Origin: Paracoccaceae bacterium
GTDB taxonomy: Bacteria; Pseudomonadota; Alphaproteobacteria; Rhodobacterales; Rhodobacteraceae
Assembly: GCA_016936395.1 (NCBI GenBank)
Contig: JAFGXY010000043.1
Coordinates: forward strand, 118,015 to 182,014
Reading direction: 5' to 3'
DNA length: 64,000 bases
Position numbers and translations under genes: made by a program. The notes below the pieces were generated by a model that was not told where the DNA came from, did no database searches, and worked only from the letters and a program-made list of their open reading frames with translations. Shown in pieces: positions 31,402 to 40,090 of this stretch (its first letter is position 1; each line of letters begins with the position of its first letter).

Positions 31402-32208
31402 ATGAAATCCCCCGGCCTGCGCGCCTATGCAATCGGCTATCTGATCTTTCTCTATGCGCCGATCCTGCTGTTGCCGATCTTTGCCTTCAACGATTCCAAG
31501 ATCATTGCCTTTCCGCTGTCAGGGTTCACCACGCAGTGGTTTGGCGAAATGTGGCAGGACGCGCAGCTTTGGTCGGCGCTGAAGAACTCGATGATCATCT
31601 CGGGCACCACCGCCATTCTGGCCACCGGCCTTGGCATCTTTGCCGCCCGCGCCAGCACGCGCTATACCTTTCCCGCCAAGGGCGGGCTGATCGGGCTGAT
31701 CATGCTGCCCCTGGTGCTGCCGGAAATGATCGTGGCCATGTTGCTTCTGGTGGTGTTTCTGGCCATTTCGGTGCCCTTGTCGATCTTCACCGTCATTCTG
31801 GGCCATGTGCTGATCACCACGCCGTTTTCGGTGGCGATCCTGTCTTCGGCCTTTCAGTCGCTGGACAAGTCGTTCGAGGAAGCGGCCTATGACTTGGGCG
31901 AAGGGCCGGTCTCGACCTTCCGGCTGATCATCCTGCCGCTTGTCATGCCCGGCATCATCTCGTCGCTGCTGATCTGCTTCACCATCAGCCTGGATGAATT
32001 CATCATCGCCTATTTCCTGTCCGGCTCCGACACCGTGCTGTCGGCCTATATCTATGGCCAGTTCCGCTTTCCGGCCAAGGTTCCCGCCATGCTGGCGCTT
32101 GGCACCATTCTGGTGCTGGTGTCGGTGATGCTTCTTTCCATTGCAGAGTTTTTCCGCAGGCGCGGCATTGCCAAGACCGGTGGAAAAGATACCGGAGGCT
32201 TTTTGTGA
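31402..32208 (+). CDS. ABC transporter permease (PotC-like)
   Basis: EEAAYDLGEGPVSTFRLIILPLVMPGIISSLLICFTISLDEFIIAYFLSG. Confidence 0.92.
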   Translation: MKSPGLRAYAIGYLIFLYAPILLLPIFAFNDSKIIAFPLSGFTTQWFGEMWQDAQLWSALKNSMIISGTTAILATGLGIFAARASTRYTFPAKGGLIGLIMLPLVLPEMIVAMLLLVVFLAISVPLSIFTVILGHVLITTPFSVAILSSAFQSLDKSFEEAAYDLGEGPVSTFRLIILPLVMPGIISSLLICFTISLDEFIIAYFLSGSDTVLSAYIYGQFRFPAKVPAMLALGTILVLVSVMLLSIAEFFRRRGIAKTGGKDTGGFL

Positions 32209-33299
32209 CCACGACCAAACCCACGATGATCGAGTTCCGGGATGTGCACAAATACTACGGCGACTACCACGCCTTGCGCGGGATTTCCGCCACCATCCGC
32301 GCGGGAGAGTTTTTCTCGCTGCTCGGGCCCTCGGGCTGTGGCAAGACCACGCTCTTGCGCACGATTGCAGGCTTTGAGGGCATCGACACCGGCGTGGTGC
32401 TGATCGACCGCAAGGATATGGCGCGTGTGCCCGCGAACGAGCGGCCCACCAACATGGTGTTCCAGTCCTATGCCATCTTCCCGCATATGAGCGTGGAAGA
32501 AAACGTCGGTTTTGGCCTGCGCCGCGACCCGCGGACGAAGACCGAGAAACAGGCCGCGGTGGAAGAGGCCCTGGCCATGGTCGGTCTGAAAGGCTTTGGC
32601 AAACGCGCCGCACACGCGCTGTCGGGCGGGCAGCGGCAGCGGGTGGCCTTGGCGCGCGCGCTGATCCTGAAGCCCAAGGTTCTGCTCTTGGACGAGCCGC
32701 TGTCGGCGCTGGACAAGAAGATGCGCGAACACATGCAGGTCGAGTTGATCAAGCTGCAACGCCAGGTCGGCATCACCTTTGTGCTGGTCACGCATGATCA
32801 GGAAGAGGCGCTGGTGATGTCGGACCGCATCGCCGTGATGTTTGACGGCGAGATTGCGCAACTGGCCGACCCGGAAACCCTGTATCGCCGCCCGAACTCG
32901 AAAAAAGTGGCGGATTTCATCGGCACCATGAACTTCATCCCCGCCACCGTGCTGGGCGAAAGCGGTGGCCGCATCGAGATTGAGGCCAAGGGTCTGGGCC
33001 GGGTGGAGCTGATGGCCGAGCAATGCCCGGCAGGCCGGGGCGACGCGCCGATGGTCGGCTTGCGGCCCGAGACGCTGACGCTGCTTTATCCCGGCCAGAC
33101 AAGCACCGAGCGCACGGTGGCAGGCGTCATCGACGAGGTGATCTACTTTGGCGACATGACCTATTACGATGTCTATCTGGGCGGCACCGATGTCGAGGTG
33201 CGCCTGTCGATGCGCAACGTGCCCGGCCGCCTGATCATGGATGTCGGCACATCGGTCGATGTGGCCTGGAGCCCCGAGGCGCTGGTGCTGTTCCGATAA
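32205..33299 (+). CDS. ABC transporter ATP-binding protein (PotA-like)
   Basis: LLGPSGCGKTTLLRTIAGFE Walker A; LSGGQRQRVALARALILKPKVLLLDEPLSALD; C-term TOBE. Confidence 0.95.
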   Translation: MTTTKPTMIEFRDVHKYYGDYHALRGISATIRAGEFFSLLGPSGCGKTTLLRTIAGFEGIDTGVVLIDRKDMARVPANERPTNMVFQSYAIFPHMSVEENVGFGLRRDPRTKTEKQAAVEEALAMVGLKGFGKRAAHALSGGQRQRVALARALILKPKVLLLDEPLSALDKKMREHMQVELIKLQRQVGITFVLVTHDQEEALVMSDRIAVMFDGEIAQLADPETLYRRPNSKKVADFIGTMNFIPATVLGESGGRIEIEAKGLGRVELMAEQCPAGRGDAPMVGLRPETLTLLYPGQTSTERTVAGVIDEVIYFGDMTYYDVYLGGTDVEVRLSMRNVPGRLIMDVGTSVDVAWSPEALVLFR

Positions 33300-33363
33300 G
33301 CCCGCAACTTGCAAGTGCCGCGCGCCCGGTTTAGGCCAAGCCATCCCCGGATGGAGGCCCCCG

Positions 33364-34158
33364 ATGTCTGACCCGATCAGCCTGCTTGACGCCGCTCATG
33401 CCGCCGTCAGTGCCGACCCCGACAATGAAGCGCTGCGCCTGCGGTTCTTTGAACGGCTGGCCGATGGCGAGATGTTCCTGCTGCTTGCGCATGAGGCGCA
33501 GGGCGACACGCTGGATCCACGGGTGTTTGATCTGGAAGATGGCCGCTTTGTGCTGGTGTTTGACCGCGAGGACCGGCTGGCCGCATTCACCGGCGGCATC
33601 GCGCCCTATGCGGCGCTGCCGGGCCGGGTGATTGCCGCGCTGCTGAAGGGGCAGGGCATCGGGCTGGGGGTGAACCTTGGCGTCGGCCGCAGCGAAATGC
33701 TGCTGCCGCCCGAGGCGCTGGACTGGCTGGCCGTCACCCTGGAAGACGGCCCCGAAGAGGTGGAAGCGCTGCCTGAGCGGTTCTATGCGCCAAAGGGCCT
33801 GCCCGAAGCGTTGATCACCGGGCTGGATGCAAAACTGGCCCGCGCCGGGGGATTGGCGTCCGGCGCGCTTTTGGCAGCAGTGACCTATCGCGGCGGACGG
33901 CGGGGGCACATGTTGGCCTTTCTGGACGTGGCGGCGGGCGCGCAGGCGCCGCTTGCCCGCGCGGCCTCGGAGGCGCTGGTGTTTTCCGGGCTGGAGGCGG
34001 GCGAGTTGGACGTGTCGTTCTTGCGCAGCGCCGACCCGGCGGTGGCCAGCATGGCCCGCGTGGCACTGCGCTTTGATCTGCCCGCGCCTGAAGCCCCGTC
34101 GCAGGCGCCGGGGATGGCCCCCGGCATGGACCCGAGGCGCCCGCCAAGATTGGTATAA
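33364..34158 (+). CDS. SseB-family protein
   Basis: LAHEAQGDTLDPRVFDLEDGRFVLVFDREDRLAAFTGGIAPYAALPGRVIAALLKGQGIGLGVNLG. Confidence 0.7.
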   Translation: MSDPISLLDAAHAAVSADPDNEALRLRFFERLADGEMFLLLAHEAQGDTLDPRVFDLEDGRFVLVFDREDRLAAFTGGIAPYAALPGRVIAALLKGQGIGLGVNLGVGRSEMLLPPEALDWLAVTLEDGPEEVEALPERFYAPKGLPEALITGLDAKLARAGGLASGALLAAVTYRGGRRGHMLAFLDVAAGAQAPLARAASEALVFSGLEAGELDVSFLRSADPAVASMARVALRFDLPAPEAPSQAPGMAPGMDPRRPPRLV

Positions 34159-34180
34159 GGTCTCTCTGGGCAGCGACGGA

Positions 34181-34227
34181 GCGGGGGCCAGCCCCCGCAC
34201 CCCCGGGGTATTTTCGCCAAGAGGAAG
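34181..34227 (+). repeat. Dispersed repeat A, copy 2
   Basis: GCGGGGGCCAGCCCCCGCACCCCCGGGGTATTTTCGCCAAGAGGAA. Confidence 0.7.
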
Positions 34228-34280
34228 GGCAAAGGGCAGGACCGCTTGACCTTCCGCGTGCGCCCGCATACCTGACGGTC

Positions 34281-36083
34281 ATGGCACGCGCACCCCTTCT
34301 ACAACTCTCTGACATCTCGCTGACCTTTGGCGGAAACCCGGTCTTCAACGACCTGTCACTGGTGGTTCAACCCGGCGACCGGGTGGCGCTGGTTGGGCGC
34401 AATGGGTCGGGCAAATCGACCTTGATGAAGGTGATGGCGGGGCTGACCGAGCCTGACCGTGGCCTGCGCGTTGTGCCGCCGGGGGTCAGCGTCGGCTATA
34501 TGGAGCAAGACCCCGATCTGTCGGGCTTTGCCACCTTGGGCGATTTCGCCGCCAGTGCCTTGCCCGAGGGCGAGGAATACCGCGTGGCGATGGTGGCCGA
34601 GGGGCTGAAGTTCAACCCCGAAACACCTGTCGCCACGGCCTCGGGCGGCGAGCGGCGGCGGGCGGCTTTGGCCAAGCTGCTGGCCGAGGCGCCCGAGCTG
34701 ATGCTGCTGGACGAGCCGACCAACCATCTGGACATTCAGGCGATCGAATGGCTGGAAGCCGAGTTGAAGGCCACCCGCACCGCCTTTGTGCTGATCAGCC
34801 ACGACCGGGCGTTTCTGCGCGCGCTGACCAAGGCGACGCTTTGGGTGGACCGCGGCGAGGTGCGGCGGCGCGAATCGGGTTTTGACGGCTTTGAGGAGTG
34901 GCGCGAAACCGTCTGGGCCGAAGAGGATGAGGCGCGCCACAAGCTGGACCGCAAGATCAAGGCCGAGGCGAAGTGGGCGGTCGAGGGGATTTCTGCGCGA
35001 AGGAAACGCAATCAGGGCCGGGTGCGGGCCTTGGCCGCGTTGCGCGATGAGCGCAGCAGCCAGATCCGCCGTCAGGGCACCGCGATGCTGGAGATCGATT
35101 CCGGGGCCACCAGCGGCAAGAAGGTGATCGAGGCGACCGGCATCGGCAAGCGCTTTGGCGACAAGACCATCCTGTCGGGCTTTGACCTGCGGGTGTTGCG
35201 CGGCGACCGGGTGGCCTTTGTCGGCCCCAACGGCGTGGGCAAGACCACGCTTTTGAAGATGCTGACCGGCGAGATTGCCCCGGATGAGGGCACGGTCAAG
35301 CTGGGCACCAATCTGGAGATCGCGGTGTTCGACCAGACCCGCGCGCAACTGGACCCCGAGGCCAGCCTGTGGGAAAATCTGACCGGCGATCCCTTGATGG
35401 CGGTGTCGGGCGCGTCGGATCAGGTGATGGTGCGCGGCACACCCAAGCATGTGGTGGCTTACCTCAAGGATTTCCTGTTTGACGAGCGGCAGGTGCGGGC
35501 CCCGGTGCGCAGCCTGTCAGGCGGCGAAAAGGCGCGGCTCTTGCTGGCCAAGCTGATGGCGCGGCCCAGCAACCTGATGATCCTTGACGAGCCGACCAAC
35601 GATCTGGACGTGGAAACGCTGGACCTGTTGCAAGACGTGCTGGGCGACTATGACGGCACCGTGCTGCTGGTCAGCCACGACCGGGATTTCATTGACCGCA
35701 TCGCCACCGCCACCGTGGCGATGGAGGGCAATGGCCGCGCCACCGCCTATCCAGGGGGCTGGTCGGATTATGCCGCACAGCGCCCGCAGGCTTTGGCCGA
35801 GGCCGCCAAGGCTGCCGCCAAGGCGGCACCGGCCCGAGAGCAACCCAAGCCTTCGAAAAACACCGGCCTGTCGTTCACCGAACGCAAGCGGCTGGATGAT
35901 TTGCCTGCCATCATCACGCGGCTTGAGGCCGAGATTGCCAAGCTGGAAGCGTTTCTGGCTGAACCGGAGCTTTATCACAAGGAACCGGCCAAGTTTCGCA
36001 AGGGCACCGAAGCGCTGACCGAACGCCAGCTTGCCTTGCGCGCCGCCGAGGCCGAATGGCTGGCACTGGAAGAACGGGCCTGA
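34281..36083 (+). CDS. ABC-F family ATPase (Uup-like)
   Basis: Two Walker A (GRNGSGKST, GPNGVGKTT) and two LSGGEKARLLLAKL-type signatures, no TM; coiled-coil C-terminus. Confidence 0.93.
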   Translation: MARAPLLQLSDISLTFGGNPVFNDLSLVVQPGDRVALVGRNGSGKSTLMKVMAGLTEPDRGLRVVPPGVSVGYMEQDPDLSGFATLGDFAASALPEGEEYRVAMVAEGLKFNPETPVATASGGERRRAALAKLLAEAPELMLLDEPTNHLDIQAIEWLEAELKATRTAFVLISHDRAFLRALTKATLWVDRGEVRRRESGFDGFEEWRETVWAEEDEARHKLDRKIKAEAKWAVEGISARRKRNQGRVRALAALRDERSSQIRRQGTAMLEIDSGATSGKKVIEATGIGKRFGDKTILSGFDLRVLRGDRVAFVGPNGVGKTTLLKMLTGEIAPDEGTVKLGTNLEIAVFDQTRAQLDPEASLWENLTGDPLMAVSGASDQVMVRGTPKHVVAYLKDFLFDERQVRAPVRSLSGGEKARLLLAKLMARPSNLMILDEPTNDLDVETLDLLQDVLGDYDGTVLLVSHDRDFIDRIATATVAMEGNGRATAYPGGWSDYAAQRPQALAEAAKAAAKAAPAREQPKPSKNTGLSFTERKRLDDLPAIITRLEAEIAKLEAFLAEPELYHKEPAKFRKGTEALTERQLALRAAEAEWLALEERA

Positions 36084-36085
36084 GC

Positions 36086-36940
36086 CTACCAGCGCCCCGA
36101 CGCGCCGCCCCCCGAGGATGAGCCGCCGCCAAAGCCGCCGGACGAAGACGTATCGTCCGAGATGCGGGAAATGCTGTAGCGCTCGGACCGGTCCCACCCG
36201 CAGGCCGCGCAATGCGTGTGCAACAGGCCGGTGCCGACGGTGGTGGTGGTGGCGTCTTGCAAGACCTCGCGGGTGCGCGACAATCGCCGCTTGCCACAGT
36301 TCGGGCAGGCTTTGACGCGCACCAGAACATCGGCAAGGACCGAGCGCGCGATAAGGCCTGCGATCCCGGCAAAGAACAGCCCGAAGATCGCCATCGGGGC
36401 GAAGTCTTGCCATGTCTTTTTCGGCGTGGGTGGGGTGTCGGCCCCTGCGGCAAAGGGTAAGGCGATCAGATCATATGTCGCCTGGATGCCAGCCTCGATC
36501 CCTTCGGCGTAACGGTCGTCGCGGAAGGCCGGCAGGAAGTAGCGGTCGATCACCCGTTGGGCGGCATTGTCCGAGATCACCTGATAGCCGGAGCCAAGGG
36601 CGATCCGCATCTCGCGGTCGGTCTTTGCGACAAGGATCAGGATGCCGTCATTGCGTGAGGCATCACCCACACCCCATTGATTGAACAGGGTTTTGGCGTA
36701 ATCTTCGATCCGCTGGTTTGCGCCACCATGATCGGCGATCCGCATCATCGTCACCAGCACGACATGCACGCCGGTGTCTGCGCGACCTTTTGTCAGGGCG
36801 GCAGTGACGCGGGCTTCACTGTCAGGCGGCAGCAGATCGGCAAAATCGCTCACGGTATCGGACAAAGGGTCAGGCAAGACCTGAGCTTTGGCCTGCAAGG
36901 GCATGGCGAGACACAGGAAAATGGCAAGCATCCGGATCAT
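36086..36940 (-). CDS. TPM-domain (YgcG/DUF477) membrane protein
   Basis: DLLPPDSEARVTAALTKGRADTGVHVVLVTM...; C-terminal SSSGGFGGGSSSGGGASGRW. Confidence 0.9.
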   Translation of the reverse strand: MIRMLAIFLCLAMPLQAKAQVLPDPLSDTVSDFADLLPPDSEARVTAALTKGRADTGVHVVLVTMMRIADHGGANQRIEDYAKTLFNQWGVGDASRNDGILILVAKTDREMRIALGSGYQVISDNAAQRVIDRYFLPAFRDDRYAEGIEAGIQATYDLIALPFAAGADTPPTPKKTWQDFAPMAIFGLFFAGIAGLIARSVLADVLVRVKACPNCGKRRLSRTREVLQDATTTTVGTGLLHTHCAACGWDRSERYSISRISDDTSSSGGFGGGSSSGGGASGRW

Positions 36941-38316
36941 GGCAAAAGCTCGGCTATGACTTTTGGCGCGGTCATCACATCGTCGCGGGTGCCGTCGAAC
37001 TGGCCGACCTGCATGCGGATGACCAAACGGCCGCGGTGGCGGGTTTGGGTCAGATAGATGCGGCCATCGTCGTTGATGCGGCTCAAGAGGGCTTCGGTTT
37101 CGGCGTCGTTGCCAAGGGCAAAGGTGAACAGCGACAGGCGTTGGTCTGAGGTGAGCGTGACACCGGGCAAGGCGCCAATGGCGGCACGCGCCTCGGTTGC
37201 CCAGGCGACATGGTTGCGGATACGGTTGCGCAGCCCCTCAAGCCCATAGGCGCGCAGGGTGAACCACAGTTTCAGCGCACGAAAGCGGCGGCCAAGCGGC
37301 ACGGTCCATTCGTTGAAATTGACGATATCTTCACGCCCGGCGGTTTCCAGATAGCTGGGGCGCAAGCCAAGGGTCTTGACCTGCGGGGTGGGGTCGCGCA
37401 GGAATTGCACGGCGCAATCGAACTGCGCGCCAAGCCATTTGTGCGGGTTGAAGACGATTGAATCGGCCGCTTCAACGCCGCGCCATAAGTGCCTGAATTC
37501 GGGGCAGATCATCGCTGATCCGGCCCATGCGGCATCGACATGCACGGGAAGGCCGTTGGCATGCGCCACGCCGATGCAATCGGCCATCCGGTCAAAGGCA
37601 CCGACCGATGTGCCGCCTGCGCACAAGATCACGCCTGCGGGCAGGTAACCGGCGGCGCGGTCGGCGGCAATGGCCCCGGCCAGAGCGCCGGGCTTCATCG
37701 ACAGGCTGCGATCGGTGGGGATTTTCACCAGATTGTCCTGCCCGATCCCCGACAGACGCGCGGCTTTGTCCACGCTGCTGTGGGTTTCGGCACTGGCATA
37801 AAGCCGCAAGCGGGGGTGACCTGAAAGACCGCCCGCAAGCCCTTGCCAATCCAAGGCTTTCTCGCGCATCGTCAGCACGGCCGACAGGGTTGTGGTGGTG
37901 GCGCTGTCATGGATGGTGCCGGTGAAATCATCAGGCAGGCCAAGCGCGCGGGCCAACCAGCGGATCATCACCTGTTCCACCTCGGTCACCGCCGGAGAGG
38001 TTTGCCAGATCATGCCTTGCGCGGCAATCGCATTGGCCAGTTGTTCGGCCAGCATGGAGGCAGGCGAGGCATTGGCGGGAAAGTAGGCAAAGAAGCGCGG
38101 GTGCTGCCAATGGGTGATGCCGGGCAGGATGGCCTCAAAATCGGCAAAGACCGTCTCCATGTCTTCGGCGGAGTCAGGCGCTTGGTCAGGCAGGTGTGCT
38201 GCGATCTTGCCGGGTGTCAGGGGCGCGCGCACGGGCCGGTCGCGCAAGGTGCTGTGGTAGTCATGCGCCCAGTCGGCGGCGCGTTTTGACCAGTGGCGCA
38301 AGTCGTCGTGATCCAT
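36937..38316 (-). CDS. PLP-dependent (aromatic-L-amino-acid type) decarboxylase
   Basis: MDHDDLRHWSKRAADWAHDYHSTLRDRPVRAPLTPGKIAAHLP...; HVDAAWAGSAMICPEFRH, NPHKWLGAQFDCA PLP lysine. Confidence 0.92.
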   Translation of the reverse strand: MDHDDLRHWSKRAADWAHDYHSTLRDRPVRAPLTPGKIAAHLPDQAPDSAEDMETVFADFEAILPGITHWQHPRFFAYFPANASPASMLAEQLANAIAAQGMIWQTSPAVTEVEQVMIRWLARALGLPDDFTGTIHDSATTTTLSAVLTMREKALDWQGLAGGLSGHPRLRLYASAETHSSVDKAARLSGIGQDNLVKIPTDRSLSMKPGALAGAIAADRAAGYLPAGVILCAGGTSVGAFDRMADCIGVAHANGLPVHVDAAWAGSAMICPEFRHLWRGVEAADSIVFNPHKWLGAQFDCAVQFLRDPTPQVKTLGLRPSYLETAGREDIVNFNEWTVPLGRRFRALKLWFTLRAYGLEGLRNRIRNHVAWATEARAAIGALPGVTLTSDQRLSLFTFALGNDAETEALLSRINDDGRIYLTQTRHRGRLVIRMQVGQFDGTRDDVMTAPKVIAELLP

Positions 38317-38414
38317 CGGGCCCCCCTTTGGGCCAGTTTGGCCATGGCGCGGCAAAAGCTGCAAGGGTGCAAATTGTGCTTGGCGCGGCCGCTGCGGGCA
38401 GATAGGTTTGCGTC

Positions 38415-38456
38415 ATGACAACGACCTGCATCATTTGCTGCTGCATTACCGGCTGA
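38415..38456 (+). CDS. Candidate Cys/Ile/Thr-rich leader peptide MTTTCIICCCITG upstream of cysS
   Basis: ATG ACA ACG ACC TGC ATC ATT TGC TGC TGC ATT ACC GGC TGA; AGG about 9 nt upstream; 95 nt before cysS ATG. Confidence 0.65.
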   Translation: MTTTCIICCCITG

Positions 38457-38465
38457 CCTTTGGTC

Positions 38466-38518
38466 GCGCGGGTGCTTGTCAACATTTCCAATCCTAACGG
38501 AAGTTGCCAGACCCGCGC
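38466..38518 (+). promoter_or_regulatory. Hairpin in the cysS 5' leader
   Basis: GCGCGGGT (38466-38473) pairs ACCCGCGC (38511-38518); inner CAAC..TTCC / GGAAGTTG. Confidence 0.6.
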
Positions 38519-38551
38519 CGGGATGTGGCCTGCGCTTTGGGGATTGCGGAC

Positions 38552-40012
38552 ATGACGATCAAGCTGACCAATTCGAAAACCCGCCGCAAGGAGGTGTTCG
38601 AGCCTTTGGACCCCTCGAATGTGCGGATGTATGTCTGCGGGCCGACCGTCTATGACCGGGCGCATCTGGGAAATGCGCGGCCTGTGGTGGTGTTCGACAC
38701 GCTGTTTCGCTTGCTGCGCCATGTCTATGGCGCGGATCACGTCACCTATGTGCGCAATTTCACCGACGTGGATGACAAGATCAACGCCAAGGCCGCCGCG
38801 ACGGGCCGCGACATCCGCGACATCACCGATGAGACGATCGGCTGGTATCACGACGACATGGACGCGCTGGGGGCCCGGCGCCCGACGCATGAGCCGCGCG
38901 CGACCGAGTATATCGGCGCGATGATTGCGATGATCGAAGGGCTGATCGCCAAGGGCCATGCCTATGAGGCCGAGGGCCATGTGCTGTTCCGGGTGCGGTC
39001 TTACGCCGAGTATGGCGCGCTGTCGGGCCGGTCGGTTGATGACATGATCGCAGGCGCGCGGGTCGAGGTGGCGCCGTTCAAGGAAGACCCGATGGATTTC
39101 GTGCTGTGGAAGCCGTCGGAAGACGCGGTGCCGGGCTGGGACAGCCCTTGGGGTTACGGTCGCCCCGGTTGGCATATCGAATGCTCGGCCATGGCGGCGG
39201 AACTGCTGGGCGACAGTTTCGACATTCACGGCGGCGGCTTGGATCTGCAATTTCCGCATCATGAGAATGAGATCGCCCAAAGTGCGTGCGCCCATGAACA
39301 CGGGGCCTTTGCCCGCTACTGGATGCACAACGAGATGTTGCAGGTTGAGGGCAAGAAGATGTCCAAGTCATTGGGCAACTTCTTCACCGTGCGCGATTTG
39401 CTGGATCAGGGGATACCGGGCGAGGTGATAAGGTTCGTGCTGCTGAGCACGCATTACAGGAAGCCGATGGACTGGACTGAGAGAAAGCGACGTGAAGTTG
39501 AAAAGCGACTTGATCGGATGTTGCCTGCTGTGACGGCTGCAATTTCCTTCGGACTTGCACCGTCTGAAAACTGGCAGGATATCCCAAAAGGAATGTTCAT
39601 TTCTCTTTGCGATGATTTGAATACTGCTGACGCAATCTTTTCACTGGAAGCTGCGGCCGATCACTTGCTCCAAGTCTGCCGCGGGGAATTGGCACGCGAG
39701 GGACTGACATTAGAAAATGCGGCACGAAGGGCAGCGTTGGAGTTCCTAACGGGACTTGATGCTTTTGGCTTGTATAGCCTCATGCTTGATCGACGCGTAC
39801 GGCGAATGGATGCGAAAGAACAGTTGGACCAACTGCATCTAAGGTTTGCTCTTGCATATGAACATGCTCGCCAAACCAAGGAATTTGGCGACCTTGATGG
39901 CCTGAAAAGCGCCCTTATCGCCGCCGGCGTCGAAGTCCGCATGTCCAAATCTGGCGTTGAACTTGTGCCCGGCCCCGACTTCGATCCCGCCAAGCTGGAG
40001 GCGTTGCGATGA
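38552..40012 (+). CDS. cysS: Cysteinyl-tRNA synthetase
   Basis: [51 protein letters not shown]. Confidence 0.95.
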   Translation: MTIKLTNSKTRRKEVFEPLDPSNVRMYVCGPTVYDRAHLGNARPVVVFDTLFRLLRHVYGADHVTYVRNFTDVDDKINAKAAATGRDIRDITDETIGWYHDDMDALGARRPTHEPRATEYIGAMIAMIEGLIAKGHAYEAEGHVLFRVRSYAEYGALSGRSVDDMIAGARVEVAPFKEDPMDFVLWKPSEDAVPGWDSPWGYGRPGWHIECSAMAAELLGDSFDIHGGGLDLQFPHHENEIAQSACAHEHGAFARYWMHNEMLQVEGKKMSKSLGNFFTVRDLLDQGIPGEVIRFVLLSTHYRKPMDWTERKRREVEKRLDRMLPAVTAAISFGLAPSENWQDIPKGMFISLCDDLNTADAIFSLEAAADHLLQVCRGELAREGLTLENAARRAALEFLTGLDAFGLYSLMLDRRVRRMDAKEQLDQLHLRFALAYEHARQTKEFGDLDGLKSALIAAGVEVRMSKSGVELVPGPDFDPAKLEALR

Positions 40013-40029
40013 TGGCGCTTGCAGGAGTT

Positions 40030-40080
40030 GGGGGGCTTTCTGCCCCCCACGCCCCCCGAGGGTATTTCGGCCAAGAGGAA
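40030..40080 (+). repeat. Dispersed repeat A, copy 3
   Basis: GGGGGGCTTTCTGCCCCCCACGCCCCCCGAGGGTATTTCGGCCAAGAGGAA. Confidence 0.75.
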
Positions 40081-40090
40081 AGGGCTTGCC

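Noticed and set aside
38456-38552. Classical intrinsic terminator in the cysS leader
   Set aside because: Hairpin present but no U-tract follows, so transcription attenuation of trp type is not claimed.
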